This document shows positions 8,299-16,766 of a stretch of DNA of 42,780 nt, piece after piece. The DNA is from an uncultured Geobacter sp. (lineage in GTDB: Bacteria > Desulfobacterota > Desulfuromonadia > Geobacterales > DSM-12255), in the NCBI GenBank assembly GCA_937860145.1, contig CALMBF010000181.1, positions 1 to 42,780 on the forward strand, read 5' to 3'. Each line of letters starts with the position of its first letter. The first letter of the stretch is position 1. The notes beneath the pieces are model-generated. The model did no database searches. It saw nothing but the letters and a program-made list of their open reading frames with translations, and was not told the DNA's origin. Position numbers and translations under genes: made by a program.

Positions 8299-8327
8299 TT
8301 ACTAGCAATGGTGGCCGATAAAGTCAA
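8299..8327 (-). promoter_or_regulatory. Sigma70-type promoter of tRNA-Val (and probably thrS)
   Basis: On the minus strand TTGACT (8322-8327) and TAGTAA (8299-8304) are separated by 17 bp. Transcription would start near 8291, about 12 bp before the tRNA. The promoter lies inside the last codons of the glycosyltransferase gene, and the first three bases of the -10 are that gene's TAG stop codon. No other promoter is evident before thrS. Confidence 0.7.
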
Positions 8328-9447
8328 GCACTTTATTCGATATTTTTTTATCAATCCGTAACTGCTGTAAAATTGCGGTGGTTACCGCGTCCGGGAGTAT
8401 TTCCGACAGGCAGCTGACGTTGCAGGGGCACGGGGGGGTGGTGCCGAATCTCGTGCATGGCGAGCAGGGGAGTTCCCTGTTCACGACAGTGTGTCGAGTC
8501 CCCCGTGGTGCCCATTTTGCAGCGATCCCCGGACCGAACAGGGAAACCGTCGGGACTCCTAAACCGACGGCGATATGTAGAACTCCCGAATCGCCGGAAA
8601 GGAGGAGTGACGAAGCGGAAATGATTGCCGCTGTTCCGGCAAGCGTGGTACGGCCTGCAAGGTTGAGTGCTCTGGTGTCCTTGACGATCTCCTCCCCCTG
8701 CTCCCTGTCGACTGCTCCGCCTACAATCACCGATCTCAGGCCGTGATGTTCCAGCGATTTTACCACGCTGTTGAACCGTCTGCTCCCCCAGCGTCGCTCG
8801 GCAATACTGGCCCCGGGGAAAATGGATATGAATGGTGTTCCCCCAACGGGGTGTAACAGTGTTGTTGCCCGTTCCTTTTCACTCTCTGGCACAAATAGGA
8901 AAACAGTCGAACCGTCATGTGCCTCTCGAATGCCAAGGGGGGTAAGAAGGTGCAGGAAGCTGCTGACCTCGTACTCGTCGTGTCGGTAAGGAACCGCATG
9001 GGTGAACATCCGGCGCCGCTCGTTGGTGTCGAATCCTATGAGGCGGGGAGCACCGGTTAACCGCGCGACCAGGGCAGAAAGCCGGTGCCACTGTTCAGTA
9101 TCAATGACCAGGTCGTAGGTGCCACGCAGGACCTGCAGCAGACCGTTAGGGGTGTCGTAGAGCAGAACCTGGTCTATTCCCGGTATGAGAGCGAAGGTGT
9201 CGCTGTTACGCTTCTCAGCAAGAATCTGTATCCGTGCGTGGGGGAAAATCCGTTGCAGTCTGTAGATTGCAGGAGCCAGTAAGGCGGCGTCGCCGATGCC
9301 GCCCGGCCTGATGACGAGTATCGAACGGATCTCCCCGGCGGGTGCCGTGCAGGGAGGTGCTGGCAGAATGCGTGTGGCCAGTTTGCCGAATACGCTGTCA
9401 AGACCCTTGAGCAGTCTAACGTTGTCTCGTAGGGGGATTTTTTTCAC
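8302..9447 (-). CDS. Glycosyltransferase family 9 (heptosyltransferase-like)
   Basis: ADP-heptose:LPS heptosyltransferase fold, 381 aa. Residues about 42-65 carry the family start ILVIRPGGIGDAALLAPAIYRLQRIFP. The C-terminal half shows the nucleotide-sugar site: FISIFPGASIAERRWG, then LLLSGDSGVLHIAVGLGVPTVSLFGPG. It ends with the Cys-rich tail typical of this family (ELPCSPC...PPCPCNVSCLSEI). GT9 enzymes act at the cytoplasmic face on LPS core; the acceptor here is unknown. The GTG start at 9447 overlaps the pilR TGA by four bases (GTGA), so the gene is translationally coupled to the pilus regulator, an unusual partner. It could act on lipopolysaccharide or on a pilus-linked glycan; the sequence does not decide. 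Confidence 0.88.
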   Translation of the reverse strand: MKKIPLRDNVRLLKGLDSVFGKLATRILPAPPCTAPAGEIRSILVIRPGGIGDAALLAPAIYRLQRIFPHARIQILAEKRNSDTFALIPGIDQVLLYDTPNGLLQVLRGTYDLVIDTEQWHRLSALVARLTGAPRLIGFDTNERRRMFTHAVPYRHDEYEVSSFLHLLTPLGIREAHDGSTVFLFVPESEKERATTLLHPVGGTPFISIFPGASIAERRWGSRRFNSVVKSLEHHGLRSVIVGGAVDREQGEEIVKDTRALNLAGRTTLAGTAAIISASSLLLSGDSGVLHIAVGLGVPTVSLFGPGIAAKWAPRGTRHTVVNRELPCSPCTRFGTTPPCPCNVSCLSEILPDAVTTAILQQLRIDKKISNKVLDFIGHHC

Positions 9448-10817
9448 TCTTCTTCCATGCCGTGCTTGGAGAGCTTGTATCGAAAGGAGCGGAAGGTCAT
9501 GCCGAGCATTTCAGCCGCCCGCTTTCTTATACCACCTGATTTTTCGAGGGCTTTAAGAAGGTATTTCTTCTCTATGTTGTCCAGGTACTTGTCCAGATCC
9601 ATCCCTTCAGGAGGAATTTCGAACAGGTCCATGCGTTGCTGTGCCGTGTGCAAGCGCAGTACGTGCTGTGGCAGTGTATCGAGTGTTATCTGTCTGGTGC
9701 CGAGCGCAACAGAGCGTTCGACGATATTTTCCAGTTCCCGGACATTACCCGGGAACTGGTAATTCAGCAGCAGATTAAGGGCGTCTGGGGAAATGATATC
9801 ATGGGTAGAGCTGTTTCCGGTGTGCTTCCGGAAAAAATGTTCAAGAAGCAGAGGGATGTCTTCGGCGCGTTCCCTTAATGGCGGGAGGTTTAGCTGCACA
9901 ACATTCAGGCGATAGTAGAGGTCTTCCCGGAAGTTGCCATCTGCAACCTGCTGTTCCAGGTCCCTGTTGGTGGCAGTCACGATGCGTACATCCACACGTC
10001 GGGTTTCTCCCCCCCCTACCCTGCGGATTTCACGCTCCTGTAGTACCCTCAGCAGCTTCGCCTGAAGAAGCAAGGGCACTTCTCCGATTTCGTCCAGGAA
10101 CAGGGTGCCGCCGTTCGCCTGCTCGAACAGCCCCGCCCGCTCTGAGACCGCGCCGGTGAAGGCGCCCCGGGCATGGCCGAAGAACTCGCTTTCCATCAAT
10201 GTTTCAGGGATGGCTCCACAGTTGACTGCCACGAATGGTTTGTCACGTCTTTCGCTGTTGCAGTGGATCGCTTTTGCGACCAGTTCCTTGCCGGTGCCGC
10301 TTTCACCGCAGATCAAAACGGTTGCGGCACTGGCGGCAACTCTCTCGATTAGGGAGAAAATATCGAGCATTTTCCGGCTTTTCCCGATAAGACCATTACA
10401 GCTTTGGGTGCTCTGGACCTGGCTCTTGAGCTTGGTGTTCTCTCGTACAAGGAACTGTTTTTCAAGGGCGTTCTTGACCAGTAATTTTATCTCATCCACC
10501 TTGAACGGTTTGGAGATGTAGTCATACGCGCCGAATTTCATCGCTTCCACGGCCTGCTCCGTCGTGGAAAAGGCGGTAATCATCAAAACGGCTGTGTCGG
10601 GTGAAAAGGACTTTATTTTTTCAAGCAACCCGATGCCGTCAAGTCCCGGCATATTGATATCGGATATGACCAGGTCAACGTCAGATTTCTCCAGTATGTT
10701 CAGCGCTTCAGCTCCGCTTGCGGCCGTGATAGAGGAATATCCCTCTCGTTCAAGAAGAATTGCGAGAAATTCACGCATACTGAGTTCGTCGTCTACAACC
10801 AGAATAGTAGGGCTCAC
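9444..10817 (-). CDS. pilR: Sigma54-dependent response regulator, PilR type
   Basis: NtrC-class activator of 457 aa. The receiver domain (1-120) has the acidic pocket DD (9-10), phospho-acceptor Asp53 in ISDINMPG, and Lys in ISKPF. The AAA+ domain (about 143-365) has Walker A GESGTGKE (171-178), the sigma54-contacting GAFTGA (218-223) and Walker B GGTLFLDEIGE. A C-terminal Fis-type helix-turn-helix covers about 415-455 (RKRAAEMLGMTFRSFRYKLSKHG). The start is GTG. Its place directly after a membrane histidine kinase and pilC/pilT/pilB supports PilR, which in other bacteria activates pilin transcription with RpoN. No pilA and no sigma54 promoter (TGGCAC-N5-TTGC type) is seen in the window. Confidence 0.9.
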   Translation of the reverse strand: MSPTILVVDDELSMREFLAILLEREGYSSITAASGAEALNILEKSDVDLVISDINMPGLDGIGLLEKIKSFSPDTAVLMITAFSTTEQAVEAMKFGAYDYISKPFKVDEIKLLVKNALEKQFLVRENTKLKSQVQSTQSCNGLIGKSRKMLDIFSLIERVAASAATVLICGESGTGKELVAKAIHCNSERRDKPFVAVNCGAIPETLMESEFFGHARGAFTGAVSERAGLFEQANGGTLFLDEIGEVPLLLQAKLLRVLQEREIRRVGGGETRRVDVRIVTATNRDLEQQVADGNFREDLYYRLNVVQLNLPPLRERAEDIPLLLEHFFRKHTGNSSTHDIISPDALNLLLNYQFPGNVRELENIVERSVALGTRQITLDTLPQHVLRLHTAQQRMDLFEIPPEGMDLDKYLDNIEKKYLLKALEKSGGIRKRAAEMLGMTFRSFRYKLSKHGMEEE

Positions 10818-10874
10818 TGTTGCTCTCTTTGAAAAGTGATCGGTTTATTAGAATATGATGCCAATCAACTTATT

Positions 10875-12533
10875 TTAGACTTTCTCATTTTTAAAGGTAA
10901 CGGGCAGTGTGATCCTGAAACAGGCTCCACCAGAGATGTCATTCTCGGCAATGATACTGCCGCCGTGGGCTTCGATAACCCTGTAGACCATGGCCAGGCC
11001 GAGTCCGCTCCCCCCGGTTTTAGTGGTAAAAAAGGGCTCGAAGATCATATCCATGTCTTCCGGTGAGATCCCGTTACCGCTGTCATGTACCGATATCTCG
11101 AGAGTGCCTGTCGTATCATCGGCGTCGGGAAAAGGGAGGTTGTAGTGACTGTTCAGCATCACGGTTCCTCCTTCGGGATTAGCCTCAGCTGCGTTGAGAA
11201 GTAGATTCAGGATTACCTGACGAACCTGGTCATGGTCGGCGAATATCTGCTTTCCTCCCGGAGTGGAATTCCGGATATCCATAAGGGAGAACCGCTTATC
11301 CCCCCGCAGCAGTTCAATGATCTCGTCGATCATGACCTGAAGGTTGAACCAGCATTTGTCAGGATGTTTCGGACGAGCGTACTGGAGAAAATCGCCGAGC
11401 AGTTTATCCAGGCGATCCGTTTCACGTATGACGATATCGAGCAGTTTCCGGTCAGATTCGGGTACTGTCCTTGTCTGAGCGATCAATTGAACAGAGCCGC
11501 TGATCGAGGCAAGAGGGTTTCTTACCTCGTGGGCGATACGTGCCGAAAGCTCTCCGATCGCCGCTAAACGATCAGACTTCTTTAGTTGGGTTTCCAGCTC
11601 ACGTATTCTGGTGACATCGAAAAAATCGATGACCGCGCCAATGCAGTTCCCCTCCTTGTCAGAGAACGGTGTTGACTTGAGGCTGAGGATTCTTCTCTCC
11701 CCGTCACAGTTCGTGTGAATGGTGTCGCTTCTGTCCTTTCCCGAAAGCAGTGCGGCAAGAGACCCTGCCTCCGGCATAATTTCGTCGATCCGCCTGTCAT
11801 AAACATCAGCCGGATTTACTCCTGCTATGTACGAAGCGCTTCGGTTGAACACGCGGATATTCCCACTGCTCGTAATGGTGACAAGTCCGCTGTCGAGATT
11901 TGAGACGATGATGCTGTTCAGTTGTTTCAGCTCATCATAATCTATCTCCTTTTTGCGGAGAGCCGTTTCACTCTTCCGGGCCCGTTCTGAAAGATAACCT
12001 GTCAGTACGGCAGTAAGACAGAAGGCAAGCAGGTTGGTCAGAATCAGCAGGGTTATATGAGTGCTGCCGTAGTAATCGCCTACTTCCGGGAACAGGCCGA
12101 ATCTGACCAGTTTACCGAAATAGTGAAAATCAATTATCGTGCCGTAGATGATGCCACAGAGACTTGCGGTATACACGGCATCACGGCGGGCAAAGAGCAG
12201 GCCTGCATTGATGATGGCAAGGTTGTAGAAAAAGGCATAGGAGGAAGAAATCCCGCCGGTCAGCACAACGAGGAAGGAAACGAACACAATTTCCCATATG
12301 ATCTGGGCATAGGCAACCGCAGACAGGTATTTAGCCGGCAGACCGAAGGTTGTCAGGGAGAGTACTGAAAAACAGTATGTGACGATGATGAGACGGGTAA
12401 CAACACGCAGCATCTCGTCGGTGAAGAAATAGGGTTGGCGGAAGTTTAAATAGGTGATCGTGACGAGAAAAAACGAGACAATGACAAGCCTGGCCAGTAT
12501 CAACCAGGCCAGGCTTTTTTTTCGTTCATTCAT
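10875..12533 (-). CDS. pilS: Membrane sensor histidine kinase, PilS type
   Basis: 552 aa. Residues about 10-185 hold around six transmembrane segments in an N-terminal sensor module, as in PilS. A PAS-like domain follows at about 200-310 (LNSIIVSNLDSGLVTI...FDVTRIRELE). The HisKA dimerisation domain contains phospho-acceptor His335 in ELSARIAHEVRNPLAS. The HATPase domain shows NLLLNAAEANPEGG (N box), HDSGNGISPEDMDMIFEPFFTTKTGGSGLGLAMV (G boxes) and a final GGACFRITLP. The ATG at 12533 overlaps the pilC stop by one base (TGATG). It should phosphorylate the following response regulator at Asp53. The signal is unknown; in other bacteria PilS senses pilin in the inner membrane. Confidence 0.9.
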   Translation of the reverse strand: MNERKKSLAWLILARLVIVSFFLVTITYLNFRQPYFFTDEMLRVVTRLIIVTYCFSVLSLTTFGLPAKYLSAVAYAQIIWEIVFVSFLVVLTGGISSSYAFFYNLAIINAGLLFARRDAVYTASLCGIIYGTIIDFHYFGKLVRFGLFPEVGDYYGSTHITLLILTNLLAFCLTAVLTGYLSERARKSETALRKKEIDYDELKQLNSIIVSNLDSGLVTITSSGNIRVFNRSASYIAGVNPADVYDRRIDEIMPEAGSLAALLSGKDRSDTIHTNCDGERRILSLKSTPFSDKEGNCIGAVIDFFDVTRIRELETQLKKSDRLAAIGELSARIAHEVRNPLASISGSVQLIAQTRTVPESDRKLLDIVIRETDRLDKLLGDFLQYARPKHPDKCWFNLQVMIDEIIELLRGDKRFSLMDIRNSTPGGKQIFADHDQVRQVILNLLLNAAEANPEGGTVMLNSHYNLPFPDADDTTGTLEISVHDSGNGISPEDMDMIFEPFFTTKTGGSGLGLAMVYRVIEAHGGSIIAENDISGGACFRITLPVTFKNEKV

Positions 12534-13747
12534 CAGCCGACCGCGCCGGCAAGCTTGAATATGGGGAGGTACATGGCGACAACAAGGCCACCTACCGTTG
12601 TGCCGAGAAATACCATCAGGAGAGGTTCCATCATTGCGGTCAGGTTGCCGACTGCATCGTCTACCTCGTCATCGTAAAAGTCGGCAATCTTGTTGAGCAT
12701 GGCATCCATGGCACCGGTCGCCTCACCGACCGAGATCATCTGCACGACCATAGGCGGAAAGACACCGCTCTCGCCAAGAGGTTCAGCCATTGTCTTCCCC
12801 TCTGAAATTGCCTGTCGAACCTTGTAAATCGCCTCTTCGACGATCTTGTTGCCGGCTGTCTTGGCAACGATCTCCAGTCCGTCCATGATGGGAACACCGC
12901 TGCTTATCATGGTGCCGAGAGTACGGGTGAACTTGGCGACAGCAACTTTGCGGATAAGGATACCGATGACCGGCATCTTGAGGAACATGCGGTCCATCGT
13001 CTTTCTGCCGACAGGGGTCGCATAATATTTGCCAATGGCGACCTTGATGCCGTAAATGGCTGCGATTATGACCAGTATGTACTTCTTCAGGAAGTTACTC
13101 ATGGCAATGACTATCAGTGTGGGGGCTGGCAAAGTTCCGCCGAAATCGTCGAACATCTTGGCAAACGTGGGGATGACGAAGACAAGGATGACGCCGATGA
13201 CGAGTACGGCTATGGAAATAATGGTGGCAGGATACACCATGGCGCCCTTTACCTGCTTCTTCAACTTCATGGCCTTTTCGATATACGCTGCCAAACGATT
13301 GAGGATCGTGTCGAGAATACCACCGACCTCACCAGCCGCTATGAGGTTGACGTAGAGCTGGTCAAACATCCGGGGGTGTTTTGCCAAGGCATCGGCAAAG
13401 GTTGAGCCGCTTTCCACCGATTCCTTGATGTTGTAGAGTGCCGCCCTGAAGGATTTGTTCTGTTGCTGGCTGGCAAGAATATCGAGGCACTGGACCAGGG
13501 GGAGACCGGAGTCGATCATGGTGGCAAATTGCCGGGTGAACACTACCAGGTCCTTGGTATCTACACTTCCTCCACCACCTTTCCCCAGAAAGGGGATGTT
13601 AATTCCTGCCTTTTCGCTTTTGATGGTGATGTTGGTGAACCCGAATTTCTTCAGCTGAGCCTCAACCATGGCTTCATTGGCAGCTTCCATGACACCTTTT
13701 TGTTGGGCGCCGGCCTTTGTTCTTGCTTCCCATGTGAATTTTGGCAT
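12533..13747 (-). CDS. pilC: Type IV pilus inner-membrane platform protein PilC
   Basis: GspF/PilC family, 404 aa. A soluble N-terminal part (PKFTWEARTKAGAQQKGVMEA) is followed by the two homologous GspF domains (about 68-193 and 272-394), each ending in membrane segments (near 170-195, 210-245 and 370-395). The repeated GSTFADALAKHPRMF and GKTMAEPLGESGVFPPMVVQM motifs and the end MVFLGTTVGGLVVAMYLPIFKLA are typical. It anchors the PilB and PilT motors. GGAG before the ATG supports the start. It is separated from pilT by 98 bp in which I see no terminator or good promoter. Confidence 0.96.
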   Translation of the reverse strand: MPKFTWEARTKAGAQQKGVMEAANEAMVEAQLKKFGFTNITIKSEKAGINIPFLGKGGGGSVDTKDLVVFTRQFATMIDSGLPLVQCLDILASQQQNKSFRAALYNIKESVESGSTFADALAKHPRMFDQLYVNLIAAGEVGGILDTILNRLAAYIEKAMKLKKQVKGAMVYPATIISIAVLVIGVILVFVIPTFAKMFDDFGGTLPAPTLIVIAMSNFLKKYILVIIAAIYGIKVAIGKYYATPVGRKTMDRMFLKMPVIGILIRKVAVAKFTRTLGTMISSGVPIMDGLEIVAKTAGNKIVEEAIYKVRQAISEGKTMAEPLGESGVFPPMVVQMISVGEATGAMDAMLNKIADFYDDEVDDAVGNLTAMMEPLLMVFLGTTVGGLVVAMYLPIFKLAGAVG

Positions 13748-13845
13748 TCAGGACTCCAGGAATGTGTAGAAATTGATTACGTACCTATTGATTTTGCTGA
13801 AATGTCGATCATATTGTCTTGCCGGAACCGCATTGGTGCCGACGA

Positions 13846-14949
13846 CTAACGATTCATAGGGCGACGCGGCATCCCTGATCCCATACCAGCATTGCCGAGC
13901 ATCTGCCTGAACTCATCGGGATCGGACGAACGGCCCATGGCGTCTTCGAGGGTTATCTGACGGCGCTGGTAGAGGTTCAAAAGGCATTGGTTCATGGTCT
14001 GCATGCCGAACTTTTCCTGGCCGACCTGCATCTGGGAGTAAATCTGGTGGATCTTATCCTCCCGGATCAGGTTGCGGATCGCCGGGTTTGGCACCATGAC
14101 TTCCAGGGCCAGGGCTCGACCCGAGCCGCTCGCCTTGGGGATGAGAATCTGGGAGAGAACCCCTTCGAGAACGAAGGAGAGCTGTGTCCTTACCTGGGTC
14201 TGCTGGTAAGGAGGGAAGACGTCGATGATGCGGTTTATTGTCTGGGCGCAGGAGTTTGTGTGCAGGGTAGCAAAGCAGAGGTGCCCGGTTTCCGCCAGGG
14301 TAAGCGCAGCCTCGATGGTTTCGAGGTCGCGGAGCTCACCGACCAGGACGACATCGGGGTCCTGACGAAGCACGTATTTGAGGGCATTTTTGAATGCCTT
14401 GGTGTCTGCACCGACCTCGCGCTGGTTTACCAGGCACCCCTTGTGAGGGTGAAGATATTCGATGGGGTCTTCAATGGTAACGATGTGGTCGTGGCGCTCG
14501 GTATTGATCTTGTCGATCATTGATGCCAGCGTCGTGGATTTGCCGCTCCCTGTCGGACCGGTGACCAGAATGAGACCGCGGGACTTGTCGCAGAGTTCCT
14601 TGACGACCGGAGGGAGTCCGAGCTCTTCGAAGGTGAGGATTTTGTAGGGGATTACCCTGAAGACACCGGCTACAGCTCCCCGTTGGACAAATATATTGCC
14701 ACGGAAACGGGAAAGCCCCTTCACACCGAAGGAGAGGTCAAGCTCGTTTTCCTCCTCGAACTTATGTTTCTGGGCTTCAGTCAGGACGCTGTAACAGAGT
14801 TGCTTGGTTTCCACGGCCGACATCGGCGGAAGATTGGTCGGGGTCAATTCGCCGTCGATCCGGATCTGGGGCGGGGAGTTGGTGGTTATGTGGAGGTCGG
14901 AGCCGTTTCTGTCGACAAGCTCTTTCAGCAGTTGGTGAAGATTTATCAT
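13846..14949 (-). CDS. pilT: Type IV pilus retraction ATPase PilT
   Basis: Hexameric GspE-superfamily ATPase of 367 aa, cytoplasmic. Visible: PAS-like N-terminal domain with GSDLHI, Walker A GPTGSGKS (131-138), the Asp box TIEDPIEYLH, Walker B-like DPDVVLVGELRD, the His box THLCFATLHTN type (TGHLCFATLHTNSC), and the PilT hallmark AIRNLIRE near the C-terminus. That last motif marks a true retraction motor rather than PilB or PilU. The ribosome binding site TAGGAG overlaps the pilB stop codon, so translation is coupled to pilB. Geobacter genomes carry several pilT copies; the one in this cluster is the PilT4 type by position. Confidence 0.95.
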   Translation of the reverse strand: MINLHQLLKELVDRNGSDLHITTNSPPQIRIDGELTPTNLPPMSAVETKQLCYSVLTEAQKHKFEEENELDLSFGVKGLSRFRGNIFVQRGAVAGVFRVIPYKILTFEELGLPPVVKELCDKSRGLILVTGPTGSGKSTTLASMIDKINTERHDHIVTIEDPIEYLHPHKGCLVNQREVGADTKAFKNALKYVLRQDPDVVLVGELRDLETIEAALTLAETGHLCFATLHTNSCAQTINRIIDVFPPYQQTQVRTQLSFVLEGVLSQILIPKASGSGRALALEVMVPNPAIRNLIREDKIHQIYSQMQVGQEKFGMQTMNQCLLNLYQRRQITLEDAMGRSSDPDEFRQMLGNAGMGSGMPRRPMNR

Positions 14950-14957
14950 GTTAACTC

Positions 14958-16664
14958 CTAGTCATCAGAGACTGTTACCCTCAGGACCTCTTCAAGCGAA
15001 GTTACACCTTCCTTCAACTTTGTCAAACCGGACTGACGCATGGTCTTGATGCCGAGGCGCATGGATTCCCGCTTGATTTCTGCGGTATTGGCCCCGTTGA
15101 GGATCAGCTCCCTGATCGGCTCAAGCATCGGCATGACCTGGTAGAAGCCTACCCTCCCCTTGTATCCCGTGCCGTTGCATACCGGGCACCCGGCCCCCTT
15201 GTAACAGACATAACTCTCTGCTTCTTCAGGAGACACGCCGGCTGCGATGAGAGCCTTTACCGGGATATCCTCTACCACCTTGCATTCGCCGCAGACACGG
15301 CGTGCGAGTCGTTGAGCAGTAATCAGGTTGACTGCGGAGGCAACGAGAAACGGTTCGATACCCATGTTGAGCAGGCGGTTGATGGTGGATGGCGCATCGT
15401 TGGTATGAAGAGTCGAAAGAACCAGGTGGCCTGTGAGGGCCGCTTTGACACCTATCTCGGCTGTCTCGAAGTCCCGAATTTCACCGATCATGATGATGTC
15501 GGGGTCCTGACGGAGGAAGGAACGAAGGGCAGCGGCGAAATTGAGGCCGATATCCTCGTGCATCTGTACCTGGTTGATGCCGGCAAAGTTGAATTCGACC
15601 GGGTCTTCTGCGGTGGAGATATTTTCTGTCGTCTTGTTCAGTTCGGAAAGAGCCGAGTACAGTGATACGGTCTTGCCGCTCCCTGTCGGACCGGTAACCA
15701 GGCACATGCCGAACGGCTTGTGAATCTCGTGCTGGAAGCGTTCGAGAGCATCCGGCTCATACCCCAGCTTGGTCATGTCCAGTTGCAGGTTCGACTTGTC
15801 CAGGAGGCGCATGACGATTTTTTCGCCGAACAGGGTGGGAAGGACGGAGACGCGGTAATCCATATCCTTGCCACCACCGAGCTTTATCTTGATACGACCG
15901 TCCTGGGGAAGGCGGCGCTCTGCTATGTCAAGTTCGGCCATGATCTTGATACGGGATGTTATGGCGTTTTTCAGCTTGAGGGGTGGCTTCATCACTTCGT
16001 ACAGGACGCCGTCGATGCGGTAACGGACACGGAAAGAGCGCTCGTACGGTTCTATATGGATGTCGCTGGCTTTTTTCTTGATGGCATCGGTAAGGATCAG
16101 GTTGACGAGCTTCACTACCGGAGCGTCTTCAGTGGCCCGCTCCAGGGAGGAAACGTCGACATCTTCATCGTCTCCAACGACCTCGAAGTCCTCCATCTCC
16201 AGATCGCTCATCACGTCTGCAAGGGAAGCCGACTGGTCGTAGAACTTGTCGATGGCCGCTTTGATTGCGGCCTCTGAGGCAACGACAACTTCCACGTTGT
16301 AACCGGTCATGAACTTGATGTCGTCGACGGCAAAAATGTTGGAGGGGTCGCTCATGGCGACAATAAGTGTCGAACCGGCGCGGTTGACCGGGATTATCTG
16401 GTATTTCTGTGCCACATCGGCGGGAATTATCTTGATGACAGCCGGTTCGACCTCCAGTTCGGAGAGGTTGATCGATGGCACCCCGTACTGCTTCGAGAGA
16501 AAGGAGGTGAGATCCTGTTCGCTGATGTATCCATTCTTGATGAGAATGGTTCCCAGTTTCAGTTGGCCAGCCGACTCCTTCTGTTCCTCAAGGGACTTTG
16601 CCAGATGTTCCCGGGTTATCAGGTTGTTGGCAACCAGGATTTCTCCCAGTCTGCTCATCTGCAT
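14958..16664 (-). CDS. pilB: Type IV pilus extension ATPase PilB
   Basis: 568 aa. The N-terminal MshE/GspE-N domain (about 1-145, LGEILVANNLITREHLAKSLEEQK) is followed by the GspE ATPase core: SDIHIEPYE, Walker A GPTGSGKT (about 325-332), Asp box TAEDPVEF, Walker B-like DPDIIMIGEIRD and His box TGHLVLSTLHTND. A zinc-binding four-Cys module (CGEC ... CPVC near residues 455-495) is intact. The frame is open to 16679, but GAGG has 5-nt spacing to the ATG at 16664 (MQMSRLGE), which I choose. PilB powers pilus assembly with PilC. It heads the pilB-T-C-S-R-GT9 unit and has a good promoter 40 bp upstream. Confidence 0.96.
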   Translation of the reverse strand: MQMSRLGEILVANNLITREHLAKSLEEQKESAGQLKLGTILIKNGYISEQDLTSFLSKQYGVPSINLSELEVEPAVIKIIPADVAQKYQIIPVNRAGSTLIVAMSDPSNIFAVDDIKFMTGYNVEVVVASEAAIKAAIDKFYDQSASLADVMSDLEMEDFEVVGDDEDVDVSSLERATEDAPVVKLVNLILTDAIKKKASDIHIEPYERSFRVRYRIDGVLYEVMKPPLKLKNAITSRIKIMAELDIAERRLPQDGRIKIKLGGGKDMDYRVSVLPTLFGEKIVMRLLDKSNLQLDMTKLGYEPDALERFQHEIHKPFGMCLVTGPTGSGKTVSLYSALSELNKTTENISTAEDPVEFNFAGINQVQMHEDIGLNFAAALRSFLRQDPDIIMIGEIRDFETAEIGVKAALTGHLVLSTLHTNDAPSTINRLLNMGIEPFLVASAVNLITAQRLARRVCGECKVVEDIPVKALIAAGVSPEEAESYVCYKGAGCPVCNGTGYKGRVGFYQVMPMLEPIRELILNGANTAEIKRESMRLGIKTMRQSGLTKLKEGVTSLEEVLRVTVSDD

Positions 16665-16711
16665 ATAGACCTCGTTCAAAAAATTATATCAAATCACATT
16701 TTAATTTTCTG

Positions 16712-16740
16712 ATACTAGAACTCCAACAGGCAGGTGTCAA
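16712..16740 (-). promoter_or_regulatory. Sigma70-type promoter of the pilB operon
   Basis: On the minus strand TTGACA (16735-16740, a perfect -35) and TAGTAT (16712-16717) are separated by 17 bp. Transcription would start near 16705, giving a leader of about 40 nt. The site lies in the 102-bp gap between the DUF2723 gene stop and pilB, so pilBTCSR can be expressed apart from the tatC-led genes upstream. Confidence 0.75.
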
Positions 16741-16766
16741 GAATATCGTGACGACCACTCCAAGTT

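Noticed and set aside
13748-13845. Promoter or GEMM-type riboswitch between pilT and pilC
   Set aside because: No -35/-10 pair with good spacing and none of the conserved GEMM bases are present; read-through from pilB is sufficient.
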